This document shows, piece by piece, positions 50,663 to 61,343 of a stretch of DNA of 64,000 nucleotides. The DNA comes from Haloarcula pellucida. Its GTDB lineage: Archaea; Halobacteriota; Halobacteria; Halobacteriales; Haloarculaceae. The first letter of the stretch is position 1. Every line of letters starts with the position of its first letter. The translations under genes were made by a program, and so were the position numbers. The DNA lies in the NCBI RefSeq assembly GCF_014647235.1, contig NZ_BMOU01000005.1, forward strand, positions 62,379-126,378. The letters are read 5' to 3'. The notes below the pieces were generated by a model. It was not told where the DNA came from. It did not search any database and saw nothing but the letters and a program-made list of their open reading frames with translations.

Positions 50663-50713
50663 ATGCCAGCCACGACGACGGAATCGACGGACGCAACCGA
50701 CGCAGTCGCGTAA
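50663..50713 (+). CDS. Leaderless mini-ORF or truncated gene start (16 aa)
   Basis: It encodes MPATTTESTDATDAVA and stops 10 bp before the end of the convergent integrase gene. The Thr/Ala/Asp-rich text looks like the N-terminus of a haloarchaeal protein. Either the gene was cut by the insertion of the integrase, or it is a real micro-peptide. The promoter spacing supports transcription. Confidence 0.4.
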   Translation: MPATTTESTDATDAVA

Positions 50714-50722
50714 TCGACCCTC

Positions 50723-52033
50723 CTATTCAGTGTCGGCCAATTGCTCAAGTACTTCAGCGGCAAGGTCGGGGTTGTCGTCCAACGCTTGTTTCAGGGCGTC
50801 AACTGCTTCACTTTCTTCCTCGTCGTCTGCTTCTCGTTGACCCTCATAGAACATGTCTTCCATATTGTCGCTCACCTCTCTTGCATCAGGAGTGAACATA
50901 ATCCCACATCGGGGACAAGCCTTCGCGGCGTCGGGGAGTGGTTCATCACACGTAGGGCAAAAGTCGGGGGACAACGGACTCTCGTTATCTGGTTCACGGA
51001 TTCCCGTCGCTTCTTGTGCGGCACGAACGTGGTCGTCGTCTTTGAGATGTGAGTAGACTTCTTCCATAACTCGGGACTCAAGCCGATGACCGATGAGTCC
51101 TTTAATCGTTGAGTCGTCCATTCCATACTGTCGCTTAGCAATTGTGACGAAGGAGTGGCGGAAGTTATGGGGATTAGACGGCTTGTCGACACCCGCGTCG
51201 TCTGCTATTCTGTCGAGAATCCGACGTATGGATTTCTGTGTCAACGGTTCACTTCCATCCGCATCTGCTCGATAGTCAGGACGCTGTGTGATGAGATAGG
51301 CGTCTGATTCGGGGTTTGGATGATCATCAAGCCATTCACGGACTCCCGCTTCTGCACCGAGCAATGGTCTTTTTCCATCTGCACCTTTCAGTCCACCAGC
51401 GTCTTTGTTGAGATAGAAAGTGCCGTCGTCCAAATCGACATCCTTGATGCGGAGTGTTTGGACAGCACGTAACCGCTGTCCCGTGTAGACGAGTAGATCG
51501 AACAAACAGCGGTCCCGTGGGTGGTCGATACTGTCCCGCATTGCGTCTATCTCGTCACCTGTGTAGACATCCCGTTCATCCACGTTGTTCTTTTCAGGAG
51601 CAATGACAGACAGCTCATCGGGTTCTACGGCAAGTTGGTCGTGATACTCGAAGAACACCCTAACTGTCGACTGCTGTCCCGTGACAGTATTAGGAGACAG
51701 TCCATCGTCTTTCACATCAGGGTGTTCGCCACTCAGTATGTCGTCCCAAAATTGATCGACGTCGTCTGCAGTCGCGTCGGTGAGGTCGACGTCCATCCGT
51801 TCCGCAACTAACCGTAATCGGTTGCACCACGCTTTCAACGTCGTCCCACTCCGATGTGATTCTCCATCGGGAAGTGGTGTAGATGGTCGGTCCTCGTCAT
51901 ATGCGTTGACTATTTGGGCTATGACGCCAAACTCATTTTCAGAAATGCGTCCTTCATCACGAGCAGTCTCAAGACTCGCCCGAGCCTGTCGTAACAGGTT
52001 TTGGGGCGAGTCGCGGTCGGGTAGGTCAGTCAT
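50723..52033 (-). CDS. Tyrosine recombinase/integrase with zinc ribbon
   Basis: This 436-residue integrase (start MTDLPDRDSPQ; 450 aa from the ATG at 52075) has the catalytic Arg in YTGQRLRAVQTL, the H-x-x-R box HNFRHSFVTIAK, the later GH in IGHRLESRV and the Tyr in EEVYSHL. A zinc ribbon with CPTC and CPRC pairs follows, then an acidic tail. Codon use and base composition are more AT-rich than both neighbours. No other element genes accompany it, so it is a solitary integrase inserted just upstream of the ssDNA-binding protein gene. Confidence 0.9.
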   Translation of the reverse strand: MTDLPDRDSPQNLLRQARASLETARDEGRISENEFGVIAQIVNAYDEDRPSTPLPDGESHRSGTTLKAWCNRLRLVAERMDVDLTDATADDVDQFWDDILSGEHPDVKDDGLSPNTVTGQQSTVRVFFEYHDQLAVEPDELSVIAPEKNNVDERDVYTGDEIDAMRDSIDHPRDRCLFDLLVYTGQRLRAVQTLRIKDVDLDDGTFYLNKDAGGLKGADGKRPLLGAEAGVREWLDDHPNPESDAYLITQRPDYRADADGSEPLTQKSIRRILDRIADDAGVDKPSNPHNFRHSFVTIAKRQYGMDDSTIKGLIGHRLESRVMEEVYSHLKDDDHVRAAQEATGIREPDNESPLSPDFCPTCDEPLPDAAKACPRCGIMFTPDAREVSDNMEDMFYEGQREADDEEESEAVDALKQALDDNPDLAAEVLEQLADTE

Positions 52034-52087
52034 GGGTTCGTGTATCGGCCAATCGTATTTAGAATTGACCGACATGGAGTTGTAGCA

Positions 52088-53515
52088 ATGGGTGCGATAG
52101 AGGACATTTACGCGGACTTAGAGACGGACGTCTCCGAGGAGGAGTTCCGCGAGGCCGTCAAGGAGAAGGTCGAACAGATGGGCGGCCTCGCGGACGAGGA
52201 GACGGCCGCGATGTTGCTGGCCCACGAACTCAACGAAGGCGAAGTCGAGACCATCGCGGACGTCGAACCGGGGATGGACGAGGTGAAGTTCCTCGCGAAG
52301 GTGATGGCAGTCGGCGACCTGAAGACGTTCGAACGCGACGGCGAGGACGAGGACGGCCGAGTCATCAACGTCGAAGCCGCAGACGAGACGGCCAGTATCC
52401 GCCTCGCCTTCTGGGACGGACAGGCCGTCGACATCGACGAGGGCGCACTCGACGTGGGCGACGTTCTCCGGGTCAAAGGTCGCCCCAAAGAGGGGTACAA
52501 CGGCCTCGAAGTCTCCGTCGACAAGGCCGAACCCGACGAGGACGCCACCATCGACGTCGAACCCGGTGACGGATCCAGCGTCGAGTCGCTGACGATGGGC
52601 CAGTCCGACGTGAGCCTGCGTGGCCTCGTGCTGGACACCGACAGCATCCGCACCTTCGACCGCGACGACGGCAGCGAAGGACGCGTCTCGAACCTCACGC
52701 TGGGCGACGAGACCGGCCGCGTCCGCGTGACGATGTGGGACGACCGGGCCGACCGCGCCGAGGAACTGGCCCCCGGCACTGCCGTCGAAGTCGTCGACGG
52801 CTACGTCCGTGAACGTGACGGGGCGCTCGAACTGCACGTCGGCGACGAGGGCGCCATCGACGAGATAGACGAGGCGGTCGACTTCGAACCCGACGCCGAC
52901 CCCATCGAGCGCGTCGAAATCGGCGACACCGTCGACATCGCCGGCGTCGTCCGCTCGACGGACCCGGTCCGCACGTTCGACCGCGACGACGGCAGCGAGG
53001 GACAGGTCCGGAACGTCCGGGTTCAAGACGCCACCGGCGACATCCGGGTGGCCCTGTGGGGCGATAAGGCCGACAAGGACATCGCGCCGGGCGACGAGAT
53101 ACTGGTCGCCGACGTAGAGATCCAGGACGGCTGGCAGGACGACAAGGAAGCCTCCGCCAACTGGGCCTCGACGGTCGTGGTCTTAGACGACGGGACGAAC
53201 GTCGGGAGCGCACCCGCCCAGTCCGGGGACGACGAACACGCCGGCCTCGCTTCGTTCGCCGGCGACGGCGACAGCGGGGGCGCGTCGAGTGGGGCCGGCA
53301 GCAGTGCCAGCGGTACCGATGACAGCGGGGGGGTACAGGCCGCCGAACAGGTCGAGTTCACCGGCACCGTCGTCCAGACCGGCGACCCGGTCGTCTTAGA
53401 CGACGGCGAGGAGACGATGAGCGTCGAGACGAACGAACGCGTCCAACTGGGACAGGAGATCACGGTACGCGGAGTCATGGACGACGGTCGTCTCGACGCC
53501 GACGACGTGTTCTGA
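52088..53515 (+). CDS. Single-stranded DNA-binding protein, RPA-like with multiple OB folds
   Basis: The 475-residue protein starts MGAIEDIYADLETDVSEEEF and has an N-terminal helical domain followed by three OB folds. Repeat motifs mark the folds: GRVINVEAADETASIRLAFWD, GRVSNLTLGDETGRVRVTMWD and GQVRNVRVQDATGDIRVALWG. A Ser/Gly linker and a short fourth beta domain end the protein. It would coat ssDNA in replication and repair. A TATA-like gtatttaga lies about 30 bp upstream, just outside the integrase gene. Confidence 0.92.
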   Translation: MGAIEDIYADLETDVSEEEFREAVKEKVEQMGGLADEETAAMLLAHELNEGEVETIADVEPGMDEVKFLAKVMAVGDLKTFERDGEDEDGRVINVEAADETASIRLAFWDGQAVDIDEGALDVGDVLRVKGRPKEGYNGLEVSVDKAEPDEDATIDVEPGDGSSVESLTMGQSDVSLRGLVLDTDSIRTFDRDDGSEGRVSNLTLGDETGRVRVTMWDDRADRAEELAPGTAVEVVDGYVRERDGALELHVGDEGAIDEIDEAVDFEPDADPIERVEIGDTVDIAGVVRSTDPVRTFDRDDGSEGQVRNVRVQDATGDIRVALWGDKADKDIAPGDEILVADVEIQDGWQDDKEASANWASTVVVLDDGTNVGSAPAQSGDDEHAGLASFAGDGDSGGASSGAGSSASGTDDSGGVQAAEQVEFTGTVVQTGDPVVLDDGEETMSVETNERVQLGQEITVRGVMDDGRLDADDVF

Positions 53516-53570
53516 GCGGGGGAGCGCCGCTACGGAAACCCTTAAGGCCGCAACACTCTCGCTTGTGGGT

Positions 53571-54008
53571 ATGAGCGTCGAGCTACCGTTCGCGCCGGTG
53601 GACGCCGTCATCCGACGGAACGCGGACGGGTTGCGGGTCAGTGCCGACGCGGCAGAGGAACTGGCTCGTCGGATTCAGAAACGAGGAGCGTCGCTTGCGG
53701 TCGCCGCCGCAGAGGAGGCGACTGCTGACGGCCGGAAGACGCTGATGCCCGCTGACTTCGGGGTGAACCACGTTCCGGACAAGGACAGTCTGGAACTCCC
53801 GGTTGCCCCGGTCGACCGCATCGCGCGCCTCGACATCGCCGACGACTACCGCGTCGCGATGGACGCACGCGTCGCCCTCGCGAACATCCTCGAAGCGTTC
53901 GCCGACGACGTGGCCGCCGCCGCGGCGACGCTGGCCCGTCACGCAGACCGCCGTACAGTCAAGGCGGCAGACATCGAGACCTACTTCGAACTCGGCCAGT
54001 ACTACTGA
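53571..54008 (+). CDS. Archaeal doublet histone
   Basis: This 145-residue protein contains two histone folds in tandem, starting MSVELPFAPVDAVIRR and, in the second half, LPVAPVDRIARLD. Each half ends with the ADF/ADIETYF-type alpha-3 region that contacts DNA. Doublet histones of this kind are characteristic of haloarchaea. The stop is directly followed by the ATG of the deacetylase gene (no gap), so they are co-translated. The ATG at 53571 is preferred to the one at 53565. Confidence 0.93.
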   Translation: MSVELPFAPVDAVIRRNADGLRVSADAAEELARRIQKRGASLAVAAAEEATADGRKTLMPADFGVNHVPDKDSLELPVAPVDRIARLDIADDYRVAMDARVALANILEAFADDVAAAAATLARHADRRTVKAADIETYFELGQYY

Positions 54009-54991
<983 letters not shown>

Positions 54992-55013
<22 letters not shown>

Positions 55014-56395
55014 TCGGCCAGTTCCACGCCGAAAGCGTCGGCTAGTTCGGTAATCTCCTCGCCGACCAGCACGTCGTAGCCCGCGTCGAGCGCCGACTCG
55101 ACGTGCGGCCCGAGTCGCACGTCCAACAGCGCGTCGCTGTGGAGGAATTCCGCCGCCGTCGTCACCGCCCGCGGTCGCTCTACCACGTAGCGCTCGCCGT
55201 CGACGAATGGGCCGGCCACCTCGGGGTCGTCTTCGTACGCCTCGTAGAACCCCGTCGCGTGCTCGCGGACGTGGACCGGCGGCCCGTCGTGGCGCTCGAT
55301 AGCCGGGCGTTCGGCGACGGCGAGTTCCGCCAGCAGGACGGCGTCACCGGTCGCGTCCGACGGCATGTCCGTGCTTGCCTCGGCGTCCACACCGTCCGCG
55401 GCGAAGGCCGCCGAGCGAAGCACGTCGAACCCCCGCCGGTCGAGTTCGTCCGTGAGGCCGCCGAGTGACTTCCGTAGCTGTGGCCAGAGTTGGTCCTCGA
55501 CCACGTCGGGCGCGTCGAACCGAAGGGCTACCGGCGTCGTCCCGCGGCGTTCGATGGCTACAGCCACTGTGTCGGCGTCGTACGGGTCGGGCTCGCTGGC
55601 CTCGAACAGGCCGATTCGGGGGTTCGCGAGGAGGTCCCGCGCGTAGTGCTGGAACCGCGCCACGTTCGTCGCCGAACAGACCGCGGCGACGTTGCGCTCG
55701 GGGTCCGTCGGGTCGACGACGACGAGCGGGTCGTCGAACGAGACGGTGCCGTGGTCCTCCGGATCGAACGTGACCGGCGGGTGCCAGTCCGCGGCCGCCT
55801 CGACGAACTCGCGGAAGCCGCCGTACTCCAGCACCAGCAGTTCGGTCAGATAGCCCGAGAATCCACGGGTACGGAGGTCGCTCCCGTAGACGCCGATGCC
55901 CTTCAGGAACTGCTTGGTGATCCGTACGTCCCCGGCGAGGGCGTCGTCCAGTCGCGAGTCGAGGTACCGGGTGTGGAACGGCGTCCGGTCGACGGCGGAC
56001 TGGATGGCCGTGGCGTCCTCGACGGCGTAACACGGGACGAGGTCGACGTCGTAGCCGTCACACTCGCCGACGACGTAGGGGTGTTCGGCGTACTCCTCCC
56101 GGCCCTCGGGGAGGACGGCGTGGCCCACTTCCAGTCCGTACTCCTCCAGCGTCTCCCGTGGCAGGTCCGGCGGGAACGCGACGAACACGTCGACGTCGCG
56201 GTCCCCGGCGGTCCACGTCCCTCTGGCCGTCGATCCGACCTGTATCACCTCGGCCGAGACGGGGAGGTCGGCGATAGTGTCTCTCGCCCGCTCCATCACC
56301 GTCTCGGCGGCCTGCTGTAACCGCTCGCGCTCCTCGGCGTCGGGCGAGACCCGCTCGTGGACCCGCTCGACGACGGCGTCGAACTCGTCGCTCAT
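54992..56395 (-). CDS. cca: CCA-adding enzyme (archaeal class I tRNA nucleotidyltransferase)
   Basis: The 467-residue enzyme adds CCA to tRNA 3' ends. It has VGSTARGTW and DRDVDVFVAFP, the G-S and D-x-D parts of the nucleotidyltransferase active site (about 53-75). The central part (FLKGIGVYGSDLRTRGFSGYL) is the archaeal signature and the rest is the tail and body domain. All five tRNAs in the window lack an encoded CCA, consistent with need for the enzyme. It lies just before two tRNA genes in the opposite orientation. Confidence 0.93.
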
Positions 56396-56491
56396 GCCCA
56401 CCGGTACTCACAGAGTGCGTGAAAGCGTGTCGATGGCGTTCGGAAACGAAAGCCCTATTTAACAACTCCGTCAATCGATGCATGCGAACAA

Positions 56492-56564
56492 GCCGCCGTA
56501 GCTCAGTTGGTAGAGCACCTGGTTGTTACCCAGGTTGTCCCAGGTTCGAGCCCTGGCGGTGGCG
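56492..56564 (+). tRNA. tRNA-Asn (GUU)
   Basis: 73 nt: acceptor GCCGCCG with CGGTGGC, the anticodon stem CCTGG/CCAGG with loop containing GTT, and T arm CCAGG-TTCGAGC-CCTGG. Discriminator G; no encoded CCA. Confidence 0.95.
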
Positions 56565-56693
56565 TCCCCTTCTTCAGTGTTACCAGGTGAAACGCGTCGC
56601 AAGCCACGCGTGTCGCGCCGACGTCGACGAGCCACGAACCGACCGACACGGACCCGACAGGCTAAAGACGCGGAACCGAGAAACGACCCACGA

Positions 56694-56768
56694 GGGCCCT
56701 TAGCTTAGTCTGGTTAAAGCGATCGGCTCATAACCGATTGAGCGCTGGTTCAAATCCGGCAGGGCCCA
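56694..56768 (+). tRNA. tRNA with CAU anticodon (Met or Ile2)
   Basis: 75 nt: acceptor GGGCCCT with AGGGCCC, the anticodon stem ATCGG/CCGAT with loop CTCATAA, and T arm GCTGG-TTCAAAT-CCGGC. Discriminator A. The CAU anticodon may be elongator Met or, if modified, Ile2; sequence alone does not settle it. Its 3' end is duplicated at 59771. Confidence 0.92.
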
Positions 56769-56793
56769 TCCAGAGTCTGCATGGTTTTGAGCC
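56756..56793 (+). repeat. att-like direct repeat, left copy
   Basis: Thirty-eight bases from the T arm of the CAU tRNA through flanking DNA recur at 59771-59808. The first 21 (ccggcagggcccatccagagt) are identical; three mismatches or so follow before ggttttgagcc. Confidence 0.9.
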
Positions 56794-56889
56794 AATGATT
56801 TTTGGACATAGCGGGCCTGGATCGGCTAATTTCCAATATCACTGAGAATCGGTTGGTTATTATCGGCCAGGAACTTAGTGTACCAAAAG

Positions 56890-58119
56890 ATGTCAGATCC
56901 CCCCTCACGCCGTAAATTCCTGGGTAGCGTTGGAGCCATTACTACAACTGTAGTCGCTGGTTGCAACAATTTTCAACCGCCTGCGGGGGACCCAAACAGC
57001 GAACTGACAGAGGGCCAGAATAAATCTTCAATAGCATCTACCGAAGCATCTTCTCAAACGGAATCCGACACGTCGACGGAGACGGGGACACCGACAGAGA
57101 CGGAAACACCGGACGGTAACGCACCGACTCATCTCGTTCGGACGAAGGATCTGTCTGACCGCGAGGGGAGTCAATTGACAGGTGTCTTCTCGGATGTCGT
57201 CGTGACTGATGGTGGGATTCTGTGTGCCGGCTCTTTAGACGAGGCTCTCTGGCTCGTCGCGTTCGATACCGATCTAGACGTCGAATGGTCTCGAATCTTC
57301 TCGGACTGGGTGGCCGGTCGGGGTGGAGTCACCGTGAACGTGGCGTCGGATGGAGGATATCTCTTTGGCGGCATTCCACAGGCCGACACCTCTGATGTCG
57401 GCGTCGTCAAAACGGATTCTCGGGGGGAACTCGAATGGAAACGTGGATTCGACGCACCAACGCAAGGTGCCCACAACGTATGGTTTCTGGAGCTTGCCGA
57501 TGGGAACCACTTGTGCGCGTGGACTATCCAACACCCCGAAGGCGCCGAAACGTACATCAGAGCGTTCGAAGGCTCCGGGGGTCCGGTGCAGTGGAAGAAA
57601 GACTACGAATCCCTCTCAACCAAATCTGTCCGACGGACACACGACGGCAGCTGGTTCCTCTACGGGTCCGAAATCAGGGGTGGATACGTAATGCAGCAGT
57701 TCGGACCTGACGGAGCGAAGGAATGGCGAGTGAATCCCGAAACGTTCAGCCGTGCTTTACCGACGCCGGCGGGGTACGTGTTGTGGGGTACGCGGAAAAA
57801 CGAAGTTCGTGTGCGCGCTCTCGACCATAATCGGCAAGAGCAGTGGACGAGGACGTACGAGGAGCCAGGTATAGAACTCGACGTTCTGGAACCAAACGGC
57901 AGTAGTGGGTATCTTCTTGCCAGCGAAGGTGACGAAGGAATCTGGATAACTGCTATCGGACCAGATGGTGGGGTACAGTCGAGCACCAAATACGGTATAG
58001 CTCCTGACCGCGAAATCGAACCGGTTGGCCTCGCGAGTGAGGACGGCCACTACGTCGCAATCGGTGAGTACGGCGACCGCGACGACGGGTGGGTGATGTC
58101 GGTAGTAAACGCGACCTGA
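56890..58119 (+). CDS. Tat-type lipoprotein with beta-propeller-like repeats
   Basis: This 409-residue protein starts MSDPPSRRKFLGSVGAI, a twin-arginine signal ending near VVAGC. A Thr/Glu-rich linker with repeated TETGTPTETETP follows. The main part has PQQ/beta-propeller-like repeats such as LVAFDTDLDVEWSRIFSDW, VKTDSRGELEWKRGFD and ALDHNRQEQWTRTYE. It would be anchored on the outside of the cell. It is the cargo gene of the small integrated element; no enzymatic motif is seen. Confidence 0.8.
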   Translation: MSDPPSRRKFLGSVGAITTTVVAGCNNFQPPAGDPNSELTEGQNKSSIASTEASSQTESDTSTETGTPTETETPDGNAPTHLVRTKDLSDREGSQLTGVFSDVVVTDGGILCAGSLDEALWLVAFDTDLDVEWSRIFSDWVAGRGGVTVNVASDGGYLFGGIPQADTSDVGVVKTDSRGELEWKRGFDAPTQGAHNVWFLELADGNHLCAWTIQHPEGAETYIRAFEGSGGPVQWKKDYESLSTKSVRRTHDGSWFLYGSEIRGGYVMQQFGPDGAKEWRVNPETFSRALPTPAGYVLWGTRKNEVRVRALDHNRQEQWTRTYEEPGIELDVLEPNGSSGYLLASEGDEGIWITAIGPDGGVQSSTKYGIAPDREIEPVGLASEDGHYVAIGEYGDRDDGWVMSVVNAT

Positions 58120-58122
58120 GTG

Positions 58123-58364
58123 TCAGTCGGGCGTCTCGATGGCGTTGTCGTCGGCCTCCATCCGCTCGGGTGCGGCGGCGTCGGGCTCTTCTTCGTCGAC
58201 CACGTCCTCGTCGCTCTCCTCGTCAGCTTCCAGTTCCTCGGCGGCCTCGGCCATCGCTTCGGCCGTCTCGTCGGGTCGATGACCTCGTCGGTGTGCATCA
58301 TCATCTCGCCGCGGGCATGGATGGTCCCGCCGACGGTGGTGTTCTCGTGGAGTTCGACGGCGAC
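58123..58364 (-). pseudogene. Degraded acidic haloarchaeal gene with frameshift
   Basis: Near 58364 a coherent reading begins (VELHENTTVGGTIHARGEM) and runs to HTDEVIDP; then the same text continues in another frame as DETAEAMAEAAEELEADEE and ends in a very acidic tail at 58123. A stop precedes the first block. It is the C-terminal remnant of an unrecognised protein. Confidence 0.55.
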
Positions 58365-58662
58365 TCAAGCGACAACTATGTTTCAGCAGGGGACTCCGAG
58401 ATTCCCTAAACGAACTCTCCAACACATCAACAATACATCTGTTCATGGCAGGGCCAGTCGGCCTCGCGTTCCTGTTCGGCCAACAGACAAATTCGTTACC
58501 CATGATCCAAACCCCCGTTCTGGATACGACTGACAGGGCCAAAAACTATCGGCCTGCAATTAAATTGCAGTAGCTAACCCTCTTAGGTGAGTCGAGGTTC
58601 CAATTCTGCGGAAACAGATTATTTTCCGTATCCCCCCTTGAATATACTTCCAAAACAACAGT

Positions 58663-59666
58663 TTACGGTAGGTATTGACGTCGCTGTCGGAGCTTCTCCT
58701 TTGCCGACCGCTGATCATAGTGGCGTTCCAGCACGTCCATCCCAACATCCATCCGATCACTTACGACCTTTTCCGGCGTGTCCTGCTGGAGGTGGTACGT
58801 TATCGCGCCGCGTCGGAACGGATGAGGACTAAGTGCCGACGGACAAGCGTAGGCCCGCTCGGTCGGCCTAGCCTCGCAAGTCTCTTCGACGCGGTCATGA
58901 GGACACTCGTTCGCGTATACGCAGGGGGGGTGTACTGGTACGCGATCGAGCGCGCACGATTCTTGCTAAGTCTGTCACGTCGTGTGGCGAACAGCGGCGA
59001 TCGCCCGTGATTGTCGATGAGGCCTGGATGGTTCACTGTGAGCCAATCGTCCAGAATACGACAGACTCGCTCAGACAGAGCCACGAAGCGCTCGCTGTTC
59101 CCCTTATTCTTCAACGTTGTTCCAGTGTCCGGCCTATGAACCAGGTTCAGACACTGTTCGTCGGGATCATAGTCCTCAACGTCAAGGCCGGTGGCGGCGC
59201 CGATCCGCAGGCCGGTGTGCCAGAGGACTGAAAGCAGTGCGTGTTCCAGGGTGGCGTATCGGTACCGGTCTAAGTGTTCGAGGATCTCCTGTGCGCGGTC
59301 GGCGCTGACGAGCTCGTCGCGGGCATCCTCCGCCGTCGTCCGCGGAAGGATGATCTTTTCGTCTAGTCCGGGCTCGACGCCGTCTATACTCACGCAAAAG
59401 CGAAGGAAGATCCGCAAGGTCGCGAGTTGGCCTTTCATCGTCGCCCTCGCGAGATCATCTTCGTTACGCCGATCGACGCGAAAGCGGTGGATGTCGCGAC
59501 CAGAGAGTTCGTTTAGGTTCTCGATTCCGTCCAGTTCACACCAGTCGACGAACTGCGTGAGGCGGTAGCCGTGAGACTGTATCGTTGCATCGGCGAGCTC
59601 ATTCCGCCGATCGTCGAGGTACATCTGCTTGGCCGTTGCCGGGTCGAGTGGGTCAAGATCTGACAT
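58663..59666 (-). pseudogene. Tyrosine integrase with frameshift at a G7/C7 run
   Basis: From MSDLDPLDPATAK the frame gives the integrase N-terminal and central domains, with the first catalytic Arg in WHTGLRIGAATGL. At the seven-base run 58924-58930 the homologous text moves to another frame. The rest (HPFRRGAITYHL box, VVSDRMDVGMD and the Tyr in LERHYDQRS) ends at 58663. Without correction only the non-catalytic part (to 58800) would be made. It could be a true frameshift or an assembly error in the homopolymer. Confidence 0.85.
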
Positions 59667-60321
59667 GGTCAATTGGCGAAGGCAGAAACGGTCCCGATCA
59701 AATCGCCTGCGTTAGCTCTGCACCTTGCTACAAACGGTTGGCTGACAGCCCGGTACATTCTGGATACTCCCCGGCAGGGCCCATCCAGAGTTCGCAGGGT
59801 TTTGAGCCGACACAGCTTCTACAAGCGAGGCCAGAACGTCATCGGCCGAATCGATTTGGTGTGTCGTCGTTATCACGAACTCGTTACGGCGTCGCGACTG
59901 AAATCACCGCTAAGAGAGTCAAGTCGTTCGCGACGGTCGAAGGCGTCGAAGATTCGGAGTGGGATGTCGTACGACACGACGATTGCAGCGACTATCGAGG
60001 GGTATCGGGTGGCAGTCGCCAGCGAGGAGTCGGAGACCGCCGAGCGACGAGAGACGGCAAACGAACCCGGGTGTCGCGTTCGACGAGTACGGCACTGCGT
60101 CGGTGTGCGAGCGACGAACTGCCTGTGGCCGGTCGGTGTCAGCGATCTACAATCGCCAGGACCGCGGGACACTGCTGTTCTCGACGTCGAGTCGGTCGTC
60201 GGCGGCGGAAATCGAGGGGCCGCAGTTCGATACGACAGAGTGGGCTACACATATCGTGTTGTGCGGCAACGTTTCTCAATATCGGTAGCTCTAAATACTG
60301 ATGTGCTATACCATAGCATGT
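59667..60321. other. Gene-poor region after the small element
   Basis: About 650 bp containing the right 38-bp repeat (59771-59808). Several overlapping frames stay open because of base composition, but none has a convincing start and domain. Remnants of a degraded gene are possible. Confidence 0.5.
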
Positions 60322-60501
60322 ATGGCGACCGCACCGAGTGGAGACGACATGTTCGACGAATTCCTCTCCCAGCGAGGCCACGACGTCGAGGAGACGGGCT
60401 GGGAGGAAAACTACAACAAGAAGCAGTGTCCGGACTGTGGCGGCCTTCACGAGTCGGCCGCGAGCGAGTGCTCGGTGTGTGGCTGGACACCAGTAAACTG
60501 A
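60322..60501 (+). CDS. Small zinc-finger protein (HVO_0416-like, 59 aa)
   Basis: The protein starts MATAPSGDDMFDEFL and contains CPDCGGLHE and CSVCGW, two CxxC pairs 14 residues apart forming a zinc ribbon. It resembles the haloarchaeal HVO_0416-type zinc finger as I recall it. Function unknown. Confidence 0.75.
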   Translation: MATAPSGDDMFDEFLSQRGHDVEETGWEENYNKKQCPDCGGLHESAASECSVCGWTPVN

Positions 60502-60713
60502 GGGCGGTTCCGCGGCGGTTCGTTTTTTCGCGTTCGTGACGACAGAGCGGATGCGCTGTCGGTGGTGAGTCAGGCAGCAAGAGAGCGAGAAATGGCCACC
60601 GGCCGACGGGGGTCAGTCGTCGACCAGCGGCGTTCGTCGCCCGAGCGTCGAGGACGGCCGACGGGGGTCAGTCGTCAGCCTCGTCGACGCCAAAGAGGGG
60701 TAGACGAGAGCGA

Positions 60714-61211
60714 TTACAGCGCGTCCAGCGACGCGTGCAGGAACATCCCGATCAGGAGATGCCTGTACGCCGCGGCCTCGATTTGCGATTCCGCTGCGGC
60801 GGTGTCGTTTATCGAGTACTGCTTGGTCTGTACGAGCTCGTGTACCGTGAGCGTGTCATCGGCTTCGAGGTCGTGCAGACGCGGGTACACGGTGCCCGGA
60901 CTCAACTGCGCGTCGAACAGACGTGACAGTTCCTCCATGAGACCGGTCCCGTGCGTCTCGTCGTCGGACAACGCTATCAGCGCGAGCAGAATCTCGTCCA
61001 GGCTCTGGGTCACCATGCCGTCGTCGACGGCGAGGTCTCCATCAGTAACGTCGTCGATGACCGAAGTCAACAGCGACTCCGGGATGGCGTCACGACTGGC
61101 GGTGTCGTTCGCTCGTGGGTCACCCGATCCTCCGAGGGGGGTCAGTCGCTCGTCTGGTCGGTCACCCATCGTCTTGCCCGTCGCCACGCGACGGAGGTTG
61201 TCTCCGGACAT
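60714..61211 (-). CDS. PadR-family transcriptional regulator
   Basis: This 165-residue protein has a PadR-type winged helix from about residue 70: LLALIALSDDETHGTGLMEEL, FDAQLSPGTVYPRLHDLE and DTLTVHELVQTKQYSI. The first 60 residues are a disordered, charged extension. It would be a dimeric DNA-binding repressor whose effector is unknown. The start may be the ATG at 61169 instead. Confidence 0.85.
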   Translation of the reverse strand: MSGDNLRRVATGKTMGDRPDERLTPLGGSGDPRANDTASRDAIPESLLTSVIDDVTDGDLAVDDGMVTQSLDEILLALIALSDDETHGTGLMEELSRLFDAQLSPGTVYPRLHDLEADDTLTVHELVQTKQYSINDTAAAESQIEAAAYRHLLIGMFLHASLDAL

Positions 61212-61343
61212 CGTTTTACCTGAACGCGATCCGCATCAGTGCGTAGTGCCTCTGTGGCCATATAAACCCATCAGCGTTTTCCGATTCTGAAACAACCCCC
61301 GGTCTCGAAAACGCTTATATGACCGGATGAGAACTCATTCATA

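Larger units (their letters stand above)
56756..59808. mobile_element. Small integrated element at the CAU tRNA (about 3 kb)
   Basis: The region between the two 38-bp repeats has AT-rich coding sequence, a surface lipoprotein, a degraded acidic gene and an integrase with a frameshift. The left repeat is the 3' end of the tRNA; the right repeat lies just past the integrase start. This is the usual structure of an element integrated into a tRNA 3' end. Confidence 0.8.
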
